The notes under the pieces were generated by a model. That model saw nothing but the letters and a program-made list of their open reading frames with translations, searched no databases and was not told where the DNA came from. A stretch of 35,260 nt of DNA, taken from the NCBI GenBank assembly GCA_025350915.1, contig JANXWX010000236.1, positions 1-35,260 of the forward strand, in the 5' to 3' direction. A program made the translations under genes and the position numbers. The DNA is from Nitrosomonadales bacterium. Its GTDB lineage: Bacteria; Pseudomonadota; Gammaproteobacteria; Burkholderiales; Gallionellaceae. This document shows, piece by piece, positions 20,058 through 32,976 of the stretch (positions are counted from its first letter, which is position 1; each line of letters begins with the position of its first letter).

Positions 20058-20825
20058 CTACTTATTTCCTACAAATTCTGTAATACGCGCAAATTCACCC
20101 ACCCCCAGATTTTCAGCGCGTTGCTGGGCATCAATTCCCAACTGCTTAAAATCAGTTTCAGCCAGATAAGCTTTCAACGTATTGCGTATGGTCTTGCGAC
20201 GCTGGCCAAAAGCGCTGCCAACTATTGCGGCAAATAGTTTTTCATCTTTGACTATCATTTCCGCACCCGGCAATGGAATCATACGCACGATTGCCGAATC
20301 TACTTTAGGTGCCGGGCGGAAAGAATCAGGCGGTACATCGAGCAATTTTTCCATATGAAAGCGATATTGCAACATCACTGAGAGGCGTCCATAGGCTGGC
20401 GTAGAGGGCTCCGCCACCATGCGCTCAACCACTTCGTTTTGCAGCATAAAGTGCATGTCTATGATGCGCTCGGCGTAATCGGAAAAATGGAACAGCAAGG
20501 GGGACGAAATGTTGTAGGGTAAATTTCCCACAATACGCAAGGGCCCCTCAACTTCCGCCAGATCAAATTTCAACGCATCACCCGCGTGTATGATCAGCTG
20601 GCCTTTAGTGTAATCATTTTCCAGCCGCTGGATAATATCGCGATCAATTTCCACTACATGCAACTGCTTCAAATGCTGGATTAAGGGCCGCGTCAGCGCA
20701 CCCAGACCCGGCCCTATTTCTATCATGGTGTCGTTTTCCTGCGGATGAATCGCACGAATAATATCGGCGATAATCTGCTCGTTCACCAGGAAATTCTGTC
20801 CAAACCGTTTGCGGGCTACATGCAT
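20058..20825 (-). CDS. rsmA: 16S rRNA dimethyladenosine transferase (RsmA/KsgA)
   Basis: A 255-residue methyltransferase that dimethylates A1518 and A1519 of 16S rRNA late in 30S assembly. The N-terminal [11 protein letters not shown] (5-15), AdoMet loop [10 protein letters not shown] (36-45), VVEIDRD, and the catalytic [11 protein letters not shown] (101-111) are intact. The basic C-terminal domain contains [13 protein letters not shown] and [13 protein letters not shown]. It begins 4 bases after pdxA stops and is the last gene of lptD-surA-pdxA-rsmA, the classic proteobacterial order. Confidence 0.97.
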   Translation of the reverse strand: MHVARKRFGQNFLVNEQIIADIIRAIHPQENDTMIEIGPGLGALTRPLIQHLKQLHVVEIDRDIIQRLENDYTKGQLIIHAGDALKFDLAEVEGPLRIVGNLPYNISSPLLFHFSDYAERIIDMHFMLQNEVVERMVAEPSTPAYGRLSVMLQYRFHMEKLLDVPPDSFRPAPKVDSAIVRMIPLPGAEMIVKDEKLFAAIVGSAFGQRRKTIRNTLKAYLAETDFKQLGIDAQQRAENLGVGEFARITEFVGNK

Positions 20826-20829
20826 AATC

Positions 20830-21840
20830 TTAATTTTTACCCGTTATAAAACTGCGCTCATTGGCAACCATCTGTGCCGCCACCTGCATAGCTTCCAGCA
20901 AGCTGCCCACATCGGCGTGACCGGTGCCGGCAAGGTCAAGCGCCGTGCCATGATCGACGGAAGTGCGAATAATCGGCAAGCCCAAGGTGATATTGACACC
21001 CTGTCCGAAACTCGCATGCTTCAACACCGGCAAACCCTGATCGTGATACATCGCCAACACGGCATCGCATTGCGCCAGTCGGTGCGGGGTAAACAAGGTA
21101 TCCGCAGGAATTGGGGCACTCACATCCAATCCCTGAGAACGCACTTTGTTCAAAACAGGAATGATCGTATCAATTTCTTCGCGCCCCAAATAACCATCTT
21201 CACCGGCATGCGGATTCAGCCCCGCAACCAGTATGCGAGGATGGGGGATGCCAAAGCGTCGCTGCAAATCGTGATGCAGGATAGTCAGAATCTGTTCCAG
21301 CAAGTCACCTGTAATGGCATCGGCCACTTCGCGCAAAGGCAAATGCGTCGTGACCAGCGCCACGCGCATGCCTCCGCCTGCCAGCATCATCACAACCAGT
21401 GGTGTGTTCGTTTTTTCCGCAAGGAACTCAGTATGGCCGGTAAAGGAAATTCCCGCGTCATTGATCACACTCTTGTGTACCGGCGCAGTCACCATTGCCG
21501 CGAACTCTCCACTCTGGCAACCTTGTATAGCCCGTTCGAGTAAAGCAAGCACGTACGGGCTATTAGCTGGATTGAGCTTCCCCGTTACCACCGGCTGGAC
21601 CAAAGGAATATGCAGTACGCGCAGCGAGCCTGCTGGCATAGGTGAGGTATGCTGTGGATCGTAATCTACCAATGACACTGCCAACCCCAATTCATCCGCT
21701 CGTTGCCGCAACAACTGTTTGTCGGCCAGTATCACACAGGAGGTTTCAAGTTGCTGCCGGGACAATTGTAAACACAAATCAGCGCCTATCCCTGCGGGTT
21801 CGCCCGCTGTGACCGCCAATAACGGAACAAGCCGGTTCAT
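20830..21840 (-). CDS. pdxA: 4-hydroxythreonine-4-phosphate dehydrogenase
   Basis: A 336-residue NAD-dependent enzyme of pyridoxal phosphate synthesis. It starts with [16 protein letters not shown]. Metal-binding histidines are in [20 protein letters not shown] and [13 protein letters not shown]. The 'TGHTEFLAE' loop and the C-terminal '[19 protein letters not shown]' are also standard. Length is normal. The start overlaps the surA stop (TAATG). Between surA and rsmA in the standard operon. Confidence 0.96.
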   Translation of the reverse strand: MNRLVPLLAVTAGEPAGIGADLCLQLSRQQLETSCVILADKQLLRQRADELGLAVSLVDYDPQHTSPMPAGSLRVLHIPLVQPVVTGKLNPANSPYVLALLERAIQGCQSGEFAAMVTAPVHKSVINDAGISFTGHTEFLAEKTNTPLVVMMLAGGGMRVALVTTHLPLREVADAITGDLLEQILTILHHDLQRRFGIPHPRILVAGLNPHAGEDGYLGREEIDTIIPVLNKVRSQGLDVSAPIPADTLFTPHRLAQCDAVLAMYHDQGLPVLKHASFGQGVNITLGLPIIRTSVDHGTALDLAGTGHADVGSLLEAMQVAAQMVANERSFITGKN

Positions 21841-23165
21841 TATTGATTCGCGTTGCGATATTCAACAAAGGCGCGGTCACGCAATTGACGCAACCATTCC
21901 TGATAGGCCTCGTCTGCTTTGAATGAACGAATGGCCATACTTGCCTGCTGTCTTTTTTGTTCTACACTGACATCGGTATTGCGCCGAGCGATCACTTGAA
22001 TCAAATGCCAGCCGAAATCGGATTGCACCAAACCACTGATTTGTCCCGGCTTCAACGCATTCATTGCTTTCTCAAACTCCGGCACCAGTGCACCCGGTGA
22101 CATCCAGCCCAAATCGCCACCCTGCGCGGCGCTGCCATCTTCAGAATACAGTTTCGCCTGTTCTGCAAAATCGGCACCGCCATCGATGCGACGCTTGATC
22201 TCGGTCAGACGATTTTTTGCTTCACTGTCAGAAGTCAAATCACTCGTTTTGATCAATATGTGTCGTACATGGGTTTGTGTAATGACTACTGGCGTATCTT
22301 TGTTTCGCTTGTCCAGCAGCTTGATAATATGGAATGCATTGGGGCTGCGCAACACCGCGCTAATTTCGCCTTGCTGCATATGTTGCAAAGCATCCTGAAA
22401 TATCGTGGGGAGGCGATCCAGCGGACGCCAGCCCAAGCTGCCTCCCTGCAACCCGTCCTTTGCATCAGAAAAACCTGCAGCGACCTGTGCGAACTGCGCC
22501 CCACCCTGCAACTGAGCCCAGGCCTGATCTGCACGCTGCTTGCTCTCATTGATTTTGGCCGCACTTGCCTGTTCGGGCACTTGTACCAATATATGTGCCA
22601 GCTCTACTTCTTCACTCTTCCCTGGCTGTTTATTTTGCATCGCAAGATAGTTGTCAATTTCATTTTCACTGACCACCAACTTGCTGTCGACTTCCCGTTC
22701 ACGCAAGCGGGAGAATATTATTTCGCTGCGAATCTCTTCACGAAACTTTTTAAAATCCACACCTTCCTTCAACAGCTTGGAACGAAAATCCGCCAGCGTC
22801 GCAAAGTTGTTTTGCTGTGCGATACGGTTAAGCGCCTTGTCGAGTTGAGCATCATCAACGCGCAAGCCAGACTCTTTCGCAAACTGCAGCTGAATCATAT
22901 CGATGATCATACGTTCCAATACCTGCTTCTCAAGTTCCTTGGCTGCGGGCAGAGGTGTTCCCTGCTTTTTTAATTGCTGCCTGATTTTTTCAAGATAGGT
23001 ATCCAGTTCATGGCGGGTAATCACATCATCATTCACAACGACTGAAATCTGATCGAGGTCCACGCTAGAGTTTTGAGTGTCAGCTTGGCTCTGCGACATC
23101 GCCGCGTGAGCGGCAGCCATGCCGATTGAACACAGCAAGATAGTAAAAAATTGGATATACCGCAT
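21840..23165 (-). CDS. surA: Periplasmic peptidyl-prolyl isomerase/chaperone SurA
   Basis: A 441-residue chaperone that escorts outer-membrane barrels, including LptD, through the periplasm. A signal peptide (about 1-22, CSIGMAAAHA) precedes the N-terminal chaperone core (about 35-185, beginning LDQISVVVNDDVITRHEL). Two parvulin domains follow: VELAHILVQVP (from about 186) and THVRHILIKTS (from about 297), the second with DGGADFAEQAKLYSEDGSAAQGGDLGWM. A C-terminal helix completes the core. It sits directly downstream of its client gene lptD and upstream of pdxA. Confidence 0.96.
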   Translation of the reverse strand: MRYIQFFTILLCSIGMAAAHAAMSQSQADTQNSSVDLDQISVVVNDDVITRHELDTYLEKIRQQLKKQGTPLPAAKELEKQVLERMIIDMIQLQFAKESGLRVDDAQLDKALNRIAQQNNFATLADFRSKLLKEGVDFKKFREEIRSEIIFSRLREREVDSKLVVSENEIDNYLAMQNKQPGKSEEVELAHILVQVPEQASAAKINESKQRADQAWAQLQGGAQFAQVAAGFSDAKDGLQGGSLGWRPLDRLPTIFQDALQHMQQGEISAVLRSPNAFHIIKLLDKRNKDTPVVITQTHVRHILIKTSDLTSDSEAKNRLTEIKRRIDGGADFAEQAKLYSEDGSAAQGGDLGWMSPGALVPEFEKAMNALKPGQISGLVQSDFGWHLIQVIARRNTDVSVEQKRQQASMAIRSFKADEAYQEWLRQLRDRAFVEYRNANQ

Positions 23166-23189
23166 GTCATTACTTTCGATAGAGGGGAA

Positions 23190-25436
23190 TTAAGGCTTTT
23201 TTTGCCAGGGTTTACTGTTTGATGTATCGCTTAATACCGTATAGCCCGGAATACTTTGTTTGAGTGCGGCGAGCGGGTCCGTACCCACACGTAACATTTC
23301 AAACAGCTCGAGCTGCAAGAAGTAGCTGGTTGAAGTTTCAAGCAAGGAAGTAACAAATTGCTGCGCGACAAAACGCAGGGCCCAGCACTCCTTGCTATAC
23401 TCAAGTCCCGCCAACGCCTGTACCGGGCGCGCCTCCTGCAAGGAATATTGCAGCTGCCCTACCATATTCCAGCGGCCTGAAAGCGGCCATTGCGTGGAAA
23501 GATCTATCTGCTTCAGCGTCTTGGTAGGATCCGGATCTGCGCTAAAAGTATAATGATAGCCCAAGTTGAAAACCTTACCCGCCTCCGGACGATAACGGGC
23601 AGTGGCGGCAAACATTTCTGTTCTGGATTCATTGGGATTGTACTGCCACAGACTATCCAGCGTAATCGAATTCGACATCCTTCCGCCTACGCTGAACAAT
23701 ATATCAGACTGATTTGTCGAGGTCGTTGGCGCACCAATCACAACCTGTGGTGTCACCCTGCTGAAGCGTTCGCCGACGGTAACACGCAACAGCTCATTAC
23801 CAGTATCAGAATCCAGCAAACGTGAACTCAATGCGGCGGTTACCTGGTCTGCATCCCCGATACGATCGCTGCCTATGAAACGATTCTCGGTAAACATTTG
23901 CATAAAGCTGAACGCAGCCGGCGCCGAATCAAAATTGGGCAGTTGATCTTGATCCTGATACGGAATTTTAACGAAAAATATTCGCGGCTCCAGGGTCTGC
24001 ACATACTCGTGTTCATACGCTGCAAAGTCCCGTTCCAGTGTCATGCCGCTGTCCAAACTGAAAATCGGCAGCGTACGCTGAAATGTCGACTCAGCTCCCG
24101 GATTGTTAATGCCCAAAGAATATTGGGTACTGTGCACACCCAATTTTGGCGTAATGTAATACGCGGGGTCATTCACTAACGGATAAGAAACACTCGGGTA
24201 CAGTACCACGCGCGTTCCATTCACCGTCGTTGGATGCACGAAATTTACATACTCGGCATTAAATGTGGCACTTGCCCCGCCTAACACACGTTGCGCGCCC
24301 AGGCTAATTTGCGGAAGTCTTTGATAAGGCAAAGCAACAGGTGCGCGAGGATCTTGCAATGTCTGGTAGCTCTGCGCACGGATCGAAGTGGTCCACCACC
24401 CGCCACCCGCATAGGATACCGCGGCTTCATTCAACAAATTTTTCTGGGTTGCAATGGCCGGATTGGAGGAGAGTTCACGGAAATAAGCATCGTCCGAAGC
24501 CTGATTCAACGTCAGCGAGCCGGCAAAACCCAAACCGAAATTCTGCGTGTGTATCAGTGAGGAAGTTGTACGGTCCCGTTGTATCAATTTATCGTTTGAT
24601 AATTGGCTATAGCTATAAGTACCCGCATAGCTATTCCCCATATAGCGGAATTCGTTATCGTACAAATTGCCGCGTTTCTCGATTATTTTGGGTGAGAAGG
24701 TTGCATCATAATTACTGGCGATATTCCAGTAGAAGGGCAGTGTCAGCTCTTTACCGCCGGTATTCGTGTTACCCAGCACCGGGCCCAGCATGCCCGATCT
24801 GCGCTGGTCGTTAAGCGGGAAGTCCATCCAGGGCGTATAGAGTATCGGCACGCCCAAAAATTCAACACGCGCATGGTAGGCGGTGCCAACTTGTGTATTT
24901 CGATCCAGCTCCAGATCACTCATACGCAGCAGCCAGTCATTGTTACCCACCGGACAGCTGGTATAAATGCTGCGCTCAAAATTATATTTCTGTTTGCTCT
25001 CTATTTGCATGAGCTCCGCACTGCCACGCAAGTTCGTGTCACTGAACGTAAACTCGGGCTGAACCATCTCGCCCTTGCTGTCATTCAAATTCATTTTCAA
25101 GCTGGGTCCGGTTAATTTTGCGCCCGTCTGCTCAAGGTTCACAGCGCCATCTGCAAATATTTCATTGGTATCCTGTAAATACAAAAAGTGATCTGCCTGA
25201 ATCAATTGCTCACCCTTGCGAATTTCAGCCTTGCCTGCTGCTTCGAGTACATGGCTTTGTTTTGCCTCTACCTTATCGGCGGTGATGACTGTAGGCGCTT
25301 CTTTTTTATCCACATGAGCTGCAGGTTTCTTGATCAGGCGCTCAGGTTTTTGGGGCGACAACGCTTCCTCGGCCATACTGGCTTGCGTAAAAACGAATAA
25401 GGCGGAGAGAAAAACCGGGGAAAAGCGGAAGCGCAT
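23190..25436 (-). CDS. lptD: LPS-assembly outer-membrane protein LptD
   Basis: A 748-residue barrel that inserts lipopolysaccharide into the outer leaflet with LptE. A signal peptide (1-22, ASMA) is followed by a jellyroll OstA/LptA-like domain (about 50-165, VITADKVEAKQ...FLYLQDTNEIFADG) and the C-terminal 26-strand-type barrel domain (about 210-740). Only two cysteines are present, C161 and C684, against four in E. coli; they could form the one essential N-to-C domain disulfide. First gene of lptD-surA-pdxA-rsmA, divergent from amgK. Complete. Confidence 0.95.
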   Translation of the reverse strand: MRFRFSPVFLSALFVFTQASMAEEALSPQKPERLIKKPAAHVDKKEAPTVITADKVEAKQSHVLEAAGKAEIRKGEQLIQADHFLYLQDTNEIFADGAVNLEQTGAKLTGPSLKMNLNDSKGEMVQPEFTFSDTNLRGSAELMQIESKQKYNFERSIYTSCPVGNNDWLLRMSDLELDRNTQVGTAYHARVEFLGVPILYTPWMDFPLNDQRRSGMLGPVLGNTNTGGKELTLPFYWNIASNYDATFSPKIIEKRGNLYDNEFRYMGNSYAGTYSYSQLSNDKLIQRDRTTSSLIHTQNFGLGFAGSLTLNQASDDAYFRELSSNPAIATQKNLLNEAAVSYAGGGWWTTSIRAQSYQTLQDPRAPVALPYQRLPQISLGAQRVLGGASATFNAEYVNFVHPTTVNGTRVVLYPSVSYPLVNDPAYYITPKLGVHSTQYSLGINNPGAESTFQRTLPIFSLDSGMTLERDFAAYEHEYVQTLEPRIFFVKIPYQDQDQLPNFDSAPAAFSFMQMFTENRFIGSDRIGDADQVTAALSSRLLDSDTGNELLRVTVGERFSRVTPQVVIGAPTTSTNQSDILFSVGGRMSNSITLDSLWQYNPNESRTEMFAATARYRPEAGKVFNLGYHYTFSADPDPTKTLKQIDLSTQWPLSGRWNMVGQLQYSLQEARPVQALAGLEYSKECWALRFVAQQFVTSLLETSTSYFLQLELFEMLRVGTDPLAALKQSIPGYTVLSDTSNSKPWQKKP

Positions 25437-25515
25437 GGTGCAGATTTAGCAAATTAAGGTGATAAAATCTCACAAATCCGCCAATAAGGCAATCCAACTG
25501 CATTCGGGAACCTCG

Positions 25516-28499
<2,984 letters not shown>

Positions 28500-28503
<4 letters not shown>

Positions 28504-29657
28504 GCGACAACTGCGACATCGCGATTATAGGCGGCGGCCCGGTTGGCATGGCGCTTGCCCTTGCCCTGCGTGATAGCGGCTTGCAGGTTACTTTGCTGGA
28601 AGCGCGCAAGACTACCGAAGCAAGCACTGACCCCCGCGCCCTGGCGCTGTCGTATGGCAGTCGTTTGCTGCTGGCACAACTCGGCGTATGGCAGGCTCTC
28701 ACACAAATTTCCAACATCCAGGCCATTCATATTTCGCAAAAAAATTCATTTGGCAGAACACTGCTGAAAGCAGCCGAGCTGGCCGTGCCTGATCTCGGTT
28801 ATGTGCTGCCTTACACCACGCTGCAAACAGTATTACAACATGCTTTGGAAGGCAGTGCGGTCACCTGCCTGCAAGGTGCGTCTGTCACCGGGCTGGACAA
28901 CAACATAGAAGGTGCAACGATCACCTATCAGCTAAACAATAATGAGCAGCAGTTGTATACCCGACTTGCTGTGATAGCCGATGGCGGCAAGCTACTGGAA
29001 GCCAGTCACCCCCCCGAGCTTCATGACTATCACCAAAGTGCGCTGATTACCCATGTAACCTGTACACAGCCACAACTGCACACTGCATTTGAACGCTTCA
29101 CGCCACAGGGACCCATCGCACTATTGCCCTATCAGGAGGGTTATGAGCTGGTATGGACAGCACCCAATACGGATATCAAGTCCATGTTAGCGTGGGATGA
29201 CAAAACACTACTCAACAATCTGCAACAGCACTTCGGCGATCGCGTCGGTAATTTCCTCACGGTAGCCGGCCGCAGCACATTCCCGCTGCGCCTCAAGCGC
29301 GCAACGGCACATAAAATGCCGCACACAGTTCTTATTGGCAATGCAGCGCAAACATTGCATCCGGTTGCCGGACAGGGCTTCAATCTGGGCTTGCGCGATG
29401 CATGGGAGCTTGCGCAGAAAATTCTGCGAAACCCGCCCGAAACCCTGGGATCCAATTCCATGATCATCAGTTACAGCCAAGACAGAAGCGTGGATCGCAA
29501 TGCCGCGACGCGATTTACCGATAGCCTGGTGCGTTTATTTTCCAATGACCTTCCTGTCATAAGCAGTGTGAGATCCGCCACCCTGAGTTTGCTGGACTGC
29601 CTGCCGCCTGTGAAAAAGTTTGTCGCGAAGCGTATGATGTTTGGCATTAACGGGTAA
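28500..29657 (+). CDS. ubiH: 2-octaprenyl-6-methoxyphenol hydroxylase UbiH
   Basis: A 385-residue FAD monooxygenase of ubiquinone synthesis. The FAD dinucleotide motif IIGGGPVGMALALAL is at 9-23, DPRALALS at 44-51, and the second FAD motif reads GNAAQTLHPVAGQGFNLGLRD. The 'GNAAQTLHP' form (Asn and Gln rather than Asp and His) marks UbiH within the UbiH/I/F group. The start codon is TTG overlapping the pepP stop (TTGA), since the frame has no earlier start and MSDNCDIAIIGGG is the natural N-terminus. Confidence 0.93.
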
Positions 29658-29672
29658 CGATCTACAAATCCA

Positions 29673-30575
29673 ATGTCCGTGCAAACAAAAAAAATAGCCA
29701 TCTTGTTCGCTGATATCAGCGGCAGCACCGCGCTCTATGAAAAACTGGGTGACCAGTTGGCACGCCAATTGATCGCCCGCTGTCTCTCCATCTTGAAAGG
29801 CGCGCTTCTCAAATACAACGGTACCTTGATCAAAACAATCGGCGATGAAATTTTATGCACTTTTGCTACCGCCGAGATAGCGCTTAATGCGGCTTGCGAA
29901 ATGCAGCAAGCGGTTAAATCTGATAACCAGAATAGCGAATATCCCCTGTATATCCGCATCGGGTTTAACTACGGCGATGTTATTTACGAGGACGGTGACA
30001 TCTTTGGTGACTCCGTCAATGTTGCCGCCCGCGTCGCTGAAATTACACGCGCCAATCAGATCATGACAACCACGGCGGCGGTGAACTCCCTGCCGCTGTC
30101 AGTCCGTGACAAAATCCGCAAAATTCTGCGTACGGACATCAGGGGCAAGCAGGAGCAACAGGATATTTTTCAGGTCATGTGGGAACTTGAAGACATGGCG
30201 AGCACGCGTATCGGCATGTCTACCTTCCGCAAAAATCCACAAACAGAAGGCAGGGAATTAACACTGGTTTATCAGGCACAGCAATTTGTTCTCAACGAAA
30301 TTAGAAACAAACTCACACTGGGCCGTGACGATACTTGCCACATCATCGTCAGGAATGATTTCGTTTCACGCCAGCACGCTGACATATCTTTTCGGTTTGG
30401 CAATTTTGTGCTCTCCGACCGCAGCAGTAACGGCACGTATATTCGCACCGGAGACGGGGTAGTGCGCATCAGTCGTGAAGATGCCAAGTTGCGGGACAAG
30501 GGCACGATCAGTCTGGGCCAACACTTTTCTGAAAACCCAGCTGACCTGATTGAATATTCAATATCCGCTAAATAA
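29673..30575 (+). CDS. Class III adenylate/guanylate cyclase with C-terminal FHA domain
   Basis: A 300-residue soluble protein with two domains. The cyclase homology domain (6-170) has both metal aspartates D14 (LFADISGSTALYE) and D58 (KTIGDEILC), substrate-specifying K54, and transition-state N116 and R120 (GDSVNVAAR), so it should be active; K54 with D109 suggests ATP rather than GTP. The FHA phosphothreonine-binding domain (about 205-285) has R218 (LGRD), S232 and H235 (SRQHADI) and N253 (SSNGTY). It follows ubiH by 15 bases. No membrane segment. No kinase gene is adjacent. The product and partner are not known. Confidence 0.9.
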   Translation: MSVQTKKIAILFADISGSTALYEKLGDQLARQLIARCLSILKGALLKYNGTLIKTIGDEILCTFATAEIALNAACEMQQAVKSDNQNSEYPLYIRIGFNYGDVIYEDGDIFGDSVNVAARVAEITRANQIMTTTAAVNSLPLSVRDKIRKILRTDIRGKQEQQDIFQVMWELEDMASTRIGMSTFRKNPQTEGRELTLVYQAQQFVLNEIRNKLTLGRDDTCHIIVRNDFVSRQHADISFRFGNFVLSDRSSNGTYIRTGDGVVRISREDAKLRDKGTISLGQHFSENPADLIEYSISAK

Positions 30576-30596
30576 TTAGTACCTCGAAACAATACG

Positions 30597-31673
30597 ATGA
30601 AATATCTCAAATCCGAAATCCCTATCGCCTTGGCCTTCTTTATACTCGGCCTGGGCTTTGCGTTTGAACATACTATAGTAGAACAGAGCGGCCCGTTGCT
30701 TTGGGTCGCCTTGCTCGTCATTTTATCTGCCATTATCGGTGTGGCATTTCGCATCAGCCACCATGCCGAAGTGTTGGCGATACGTTTTGGCGAGCCCTAC
30801 GGTACGCTCATACTTACCCTGGCAGCCGTATCGGTTGAGGTCGTGATACTCATTGTGCTGCTACAGGGCACACCCAGCCCTACGCTGGCGCGTGACACGG
30901 TATTCGCGGCAATCATGTTCGACATCAACGGTATTCTGGGGCTCGCTGCCATTGTCGGCGGACTCAAACATGGTAGCGCAAAATACAATCTGGATTCAGC
31001 CAACTCTTACATTGCCATGTTGTTGGTAGCTATCGGTGTTGGCATGTTTATTCCGGATTTTGTGCCTGAAGAACAATGGAAAATTTACTCCATCTTTTCG
31101 GTCGGAATCATGTCGATTATGTATCTGGCCTTCCTGCGCCTTCAGACAGTTGAGCACCGTAAGTTCTTTGAGTATTCGGATGACACGGTAGACGAGGCGC
31201 ATGACCAGGTTCGCAGCCCAAACGTCATTCATATCCTGATCATGATAGGCGCGATAATATTGGTAGGCATGCTCTCTGAAATATTGTCCGTACTGCTCGA
31301 CACTGGCTTAAAAGGTAGTGGCTTTCCCAAGGCAATACCGGCAGTGCTCGTGGCTTTAATTTCCGCCAGCCCCGAAATTCTGGCTGCGTTAAGGGCCGCT
31401 CAAAAAGACCGCATGCAAATTACCGTCAATATAGCGCTCGGCGCTTCCCTGGCTACCGTACTCCTCACGCTACCTGTGATAGAAGCCATTGCCCTGTTCA
31501 ATGGTGAGCGCATCACCATGGCGCTCACGCCCGTTCAGGCGGGGATGTTGTTGCTCACCTTTTTAACCGTGATGAACAATCTGCATGATGGCGAAACCAA
31601 TGCCATTGAAGGCGTCAGTCATTTCGCTTTATTCGCCGCATTTATTGCCCTGGTGTCCATGGGCTTGATTTGA
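30597..31673 (+). CDS. Ca2+/H+ (or Na+/H+) antiporter, ChaA-like CaCA family
   Basis: A 358-residue integral membrane protein with about 10-11 helices. The two inverted alpha-repeats of the cation/Ca2+ exchanger superfamily are visible: GEPYGTLILTLAAVSVEVVILIVLL (from about 65) and the second 'ISASPEILAALRAAQKDRMQITVNIALGASLATV' (about 256-289). Each carries the acidic residue expected in the ion path (E81-region and E260-region). HHAEVLAIRFGEP just before repeat 1 is typical of ChaA. It starts 21 bases after the cyclase gene, so the two may share a transcript. Ion specificity cannot be told. Confidence 0.88.
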   Translation: MKYLKSEIPIALAFFILGLGFAFEHTIVEQSGPLLWVALLVILSAIIGVAFRISHHAEVLAIRFGEPYGTLILTLAAVSVEVVILIVLLQGTPSPTLARDTVFAAIMFDINGILGLAAIVGGLKHGSAKYNLDSANSYIAMLLVAIGVGMFIPDFVPEEQWKIYSIFSVGIMSIMYLAFLRLQTVEHRKFFEYSDDTVDEAHDQVRSPNVIHILIMIGAIILVGMLSEILSVLLDTGLKGSGFPKAIPAVLVALISASPEILAALRAAQKDRMQITVNIALGASLATVLLTLPVIEAIALFNGERITMALTPVQAGMLLLTFLTVMNNLHDGETNAIEGVSHFALFAAFIALVSMGLI

Positions 31674-31746
31674 TATTTGTATCGACTGCTGATCCGGTTG
31701 AATTTTCCCAGTCAAGATTAATGACTAATGACTTACGAATTCAATT

Positions 31747-32976
31747 TTATTTAACCACTTTACCAAATACGTAACGAATACTTGAGGGACTGTTGAGTTC
31801 AGCTTTTTCCACCCAGGCCAGATACAAATTGCCGGCTTCATCCATCGTTATGCTTGGATCTGATTGAACTCCGCTACCCGATGCCCCCGGCACGGCCATA
31901 TCCGCGCTCCAACCGTCTGCATTGTGCCAAGACAGCCACACATCCGGCGAGCCGTCACGGTCATCGTCCCACACTACTGCGATGCGACCTTGATTATTCG
32001 CTGCGACTGCAGGATGCCATTGCGCAAAGTTGTCGCCGAACTCATCCTGAATTTTTTCGTTTGCGCCGAATGTTAAATTCTCACCCGCAGCAAAACTGCC
32101 ATACACATCATAACCGGATTGAAAATCACGTTTGTCTGCCCATACAGCCGCTGCGCCGTCCTGCCCCTGTGAAGCCAAGGCAACGCGCATGGCACCGGTT
32201 CCACCCTGGCCCAGACCTGCTTCCGGGCCGCGCCATTTCGACTCATTCAATTGTTGCGGGAGAGAAAATTTGTTGTCTGTTTGTGCGACGGCGTAAAACA
32301 AGCGCGTATAACCACCACTACGATCTTCCCAGGCCACAACGGTTTGCACACCACTTTCGGCCAAGCTGGGGTAGGACTGATCACCTTTTGCGTTAGCGTT
32401 AACCACCGTTACACCTTTCTTATGCAGCTGCACCTGCGCAGTAATGTTCAATTTTTCCAACATGATCTGATGGAAAGATTTACCTTGCTCGGACCACACT
32501 GCTGTTAAACCATTTTGCTTGGAATAGCTCAAGCTTGCCTGCGTTGCAGGCTTTGAACTGAGCTGTAAAATTTCACCTTTGTCAGCAGTCTTTCCAGCTG
32601 GATTAATCTTTACGATACGCAACCAAATTTTTTCGTCTTCTTCCCAGGCCAAGGCAAAACGACCGTCACCGATACCGACTATTGATGGTTCTAACGCCTC
32701 TTCAAGGCCGCTGATTTGAACTGAAGATGCAAATTCGGACTGCCCTGGCGCTTTTACAGCCACATAACATCGTGACACGCCATCCCGATTATCTTCCCAC
32801 ACCACGGCAACCGCTCCGCCTGACAGCGCGATATTTTTTCGCCCTGCCGATTCCAGGTGCACAAACACGCCGGCCTTGCTGTCTTGCGACACCTGCATAG
32901 GCGCACCAAATGTCCAAGGAGCAGCCTGAGCAGTCGCGCAAATCAGCAAGGTACAAAATAATAAAGCGCGCATCAC
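31747..32976 (-). CDS. Exported seven-bladed beta-propeller protein, function unknown
   Basis: A 409-residue secreted protein with a signal peptide (about 1-18, ATAQA). Seven repeats each end in a [AV]-x-W-x-[DE] strand, with the tryptophans at 60, 111, 161, 216, 279, 336 and 388, 50-63 residues apart. Four carry a W-x-D-x-[RS] turn (WEDNRDG, WEDRSGG, WADKRDF, WDDDRDG) like sialidase-fold propellers. No sialidase catalytic arginine triad or catalytic residues are recognisable, so a binding or scaffold role is more likely than catalysis. Start is GTG at 32976 or ATG at 32973, overlapping the stop of the thioredoxin-like gene; AAGGGT lies upstream. Translationally coupled to it. Confidence 0.75.
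   Translation of the reverse strand: MMRALLFCTLLICATAQAAPWTFGAPMQVSQDSKAGVFVHLESAGRKNIALSGGAVAVVWEDNRDGVSRCYVAVKAPGQSEFASSVQISGLEEALEPSIVGIGDGRFALAWEEDEKIWLRIVKINPAGKTADKGEILQLSSKPATQASLSYSKQNGLTAVWSEQGKSFHQIMLEKLNITAQVQLHKKGVTVVNANAKGDQSYPSLAESGVQTVVAWEDRSGGYTRLFYAVAQTDNKFSLPQQLNESKWRGPEAGLGQGGTGAMRVALASQGQDGAAAVWADKRDFQSGYDVYGSFAAGENLTFGANEKIQDEFGDNFAQWHPAVAANNQGRIAVVWDDDRDGSPDVWLSWHNADGWSADMAVPGASGSGVQSDPSITMDEAGNLYLAWVEKAELNSPSSIRYVFGKVVK

Noticed and set aside
25458-25474. CRP-like palindrome GGTGA...TCACA between lptD and amgK
   Set aside because: The spacer is 7 bases; CRP sites have 6. One half-site also deviates from consensus.
31698-31752. Possible terminator after the antiporter gene (TTGAATT/AATTCAA stem followed by TTTTATTT)
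   Set aside because: The stem is AT-only with a loop of more than 30 bases; too weak to call.
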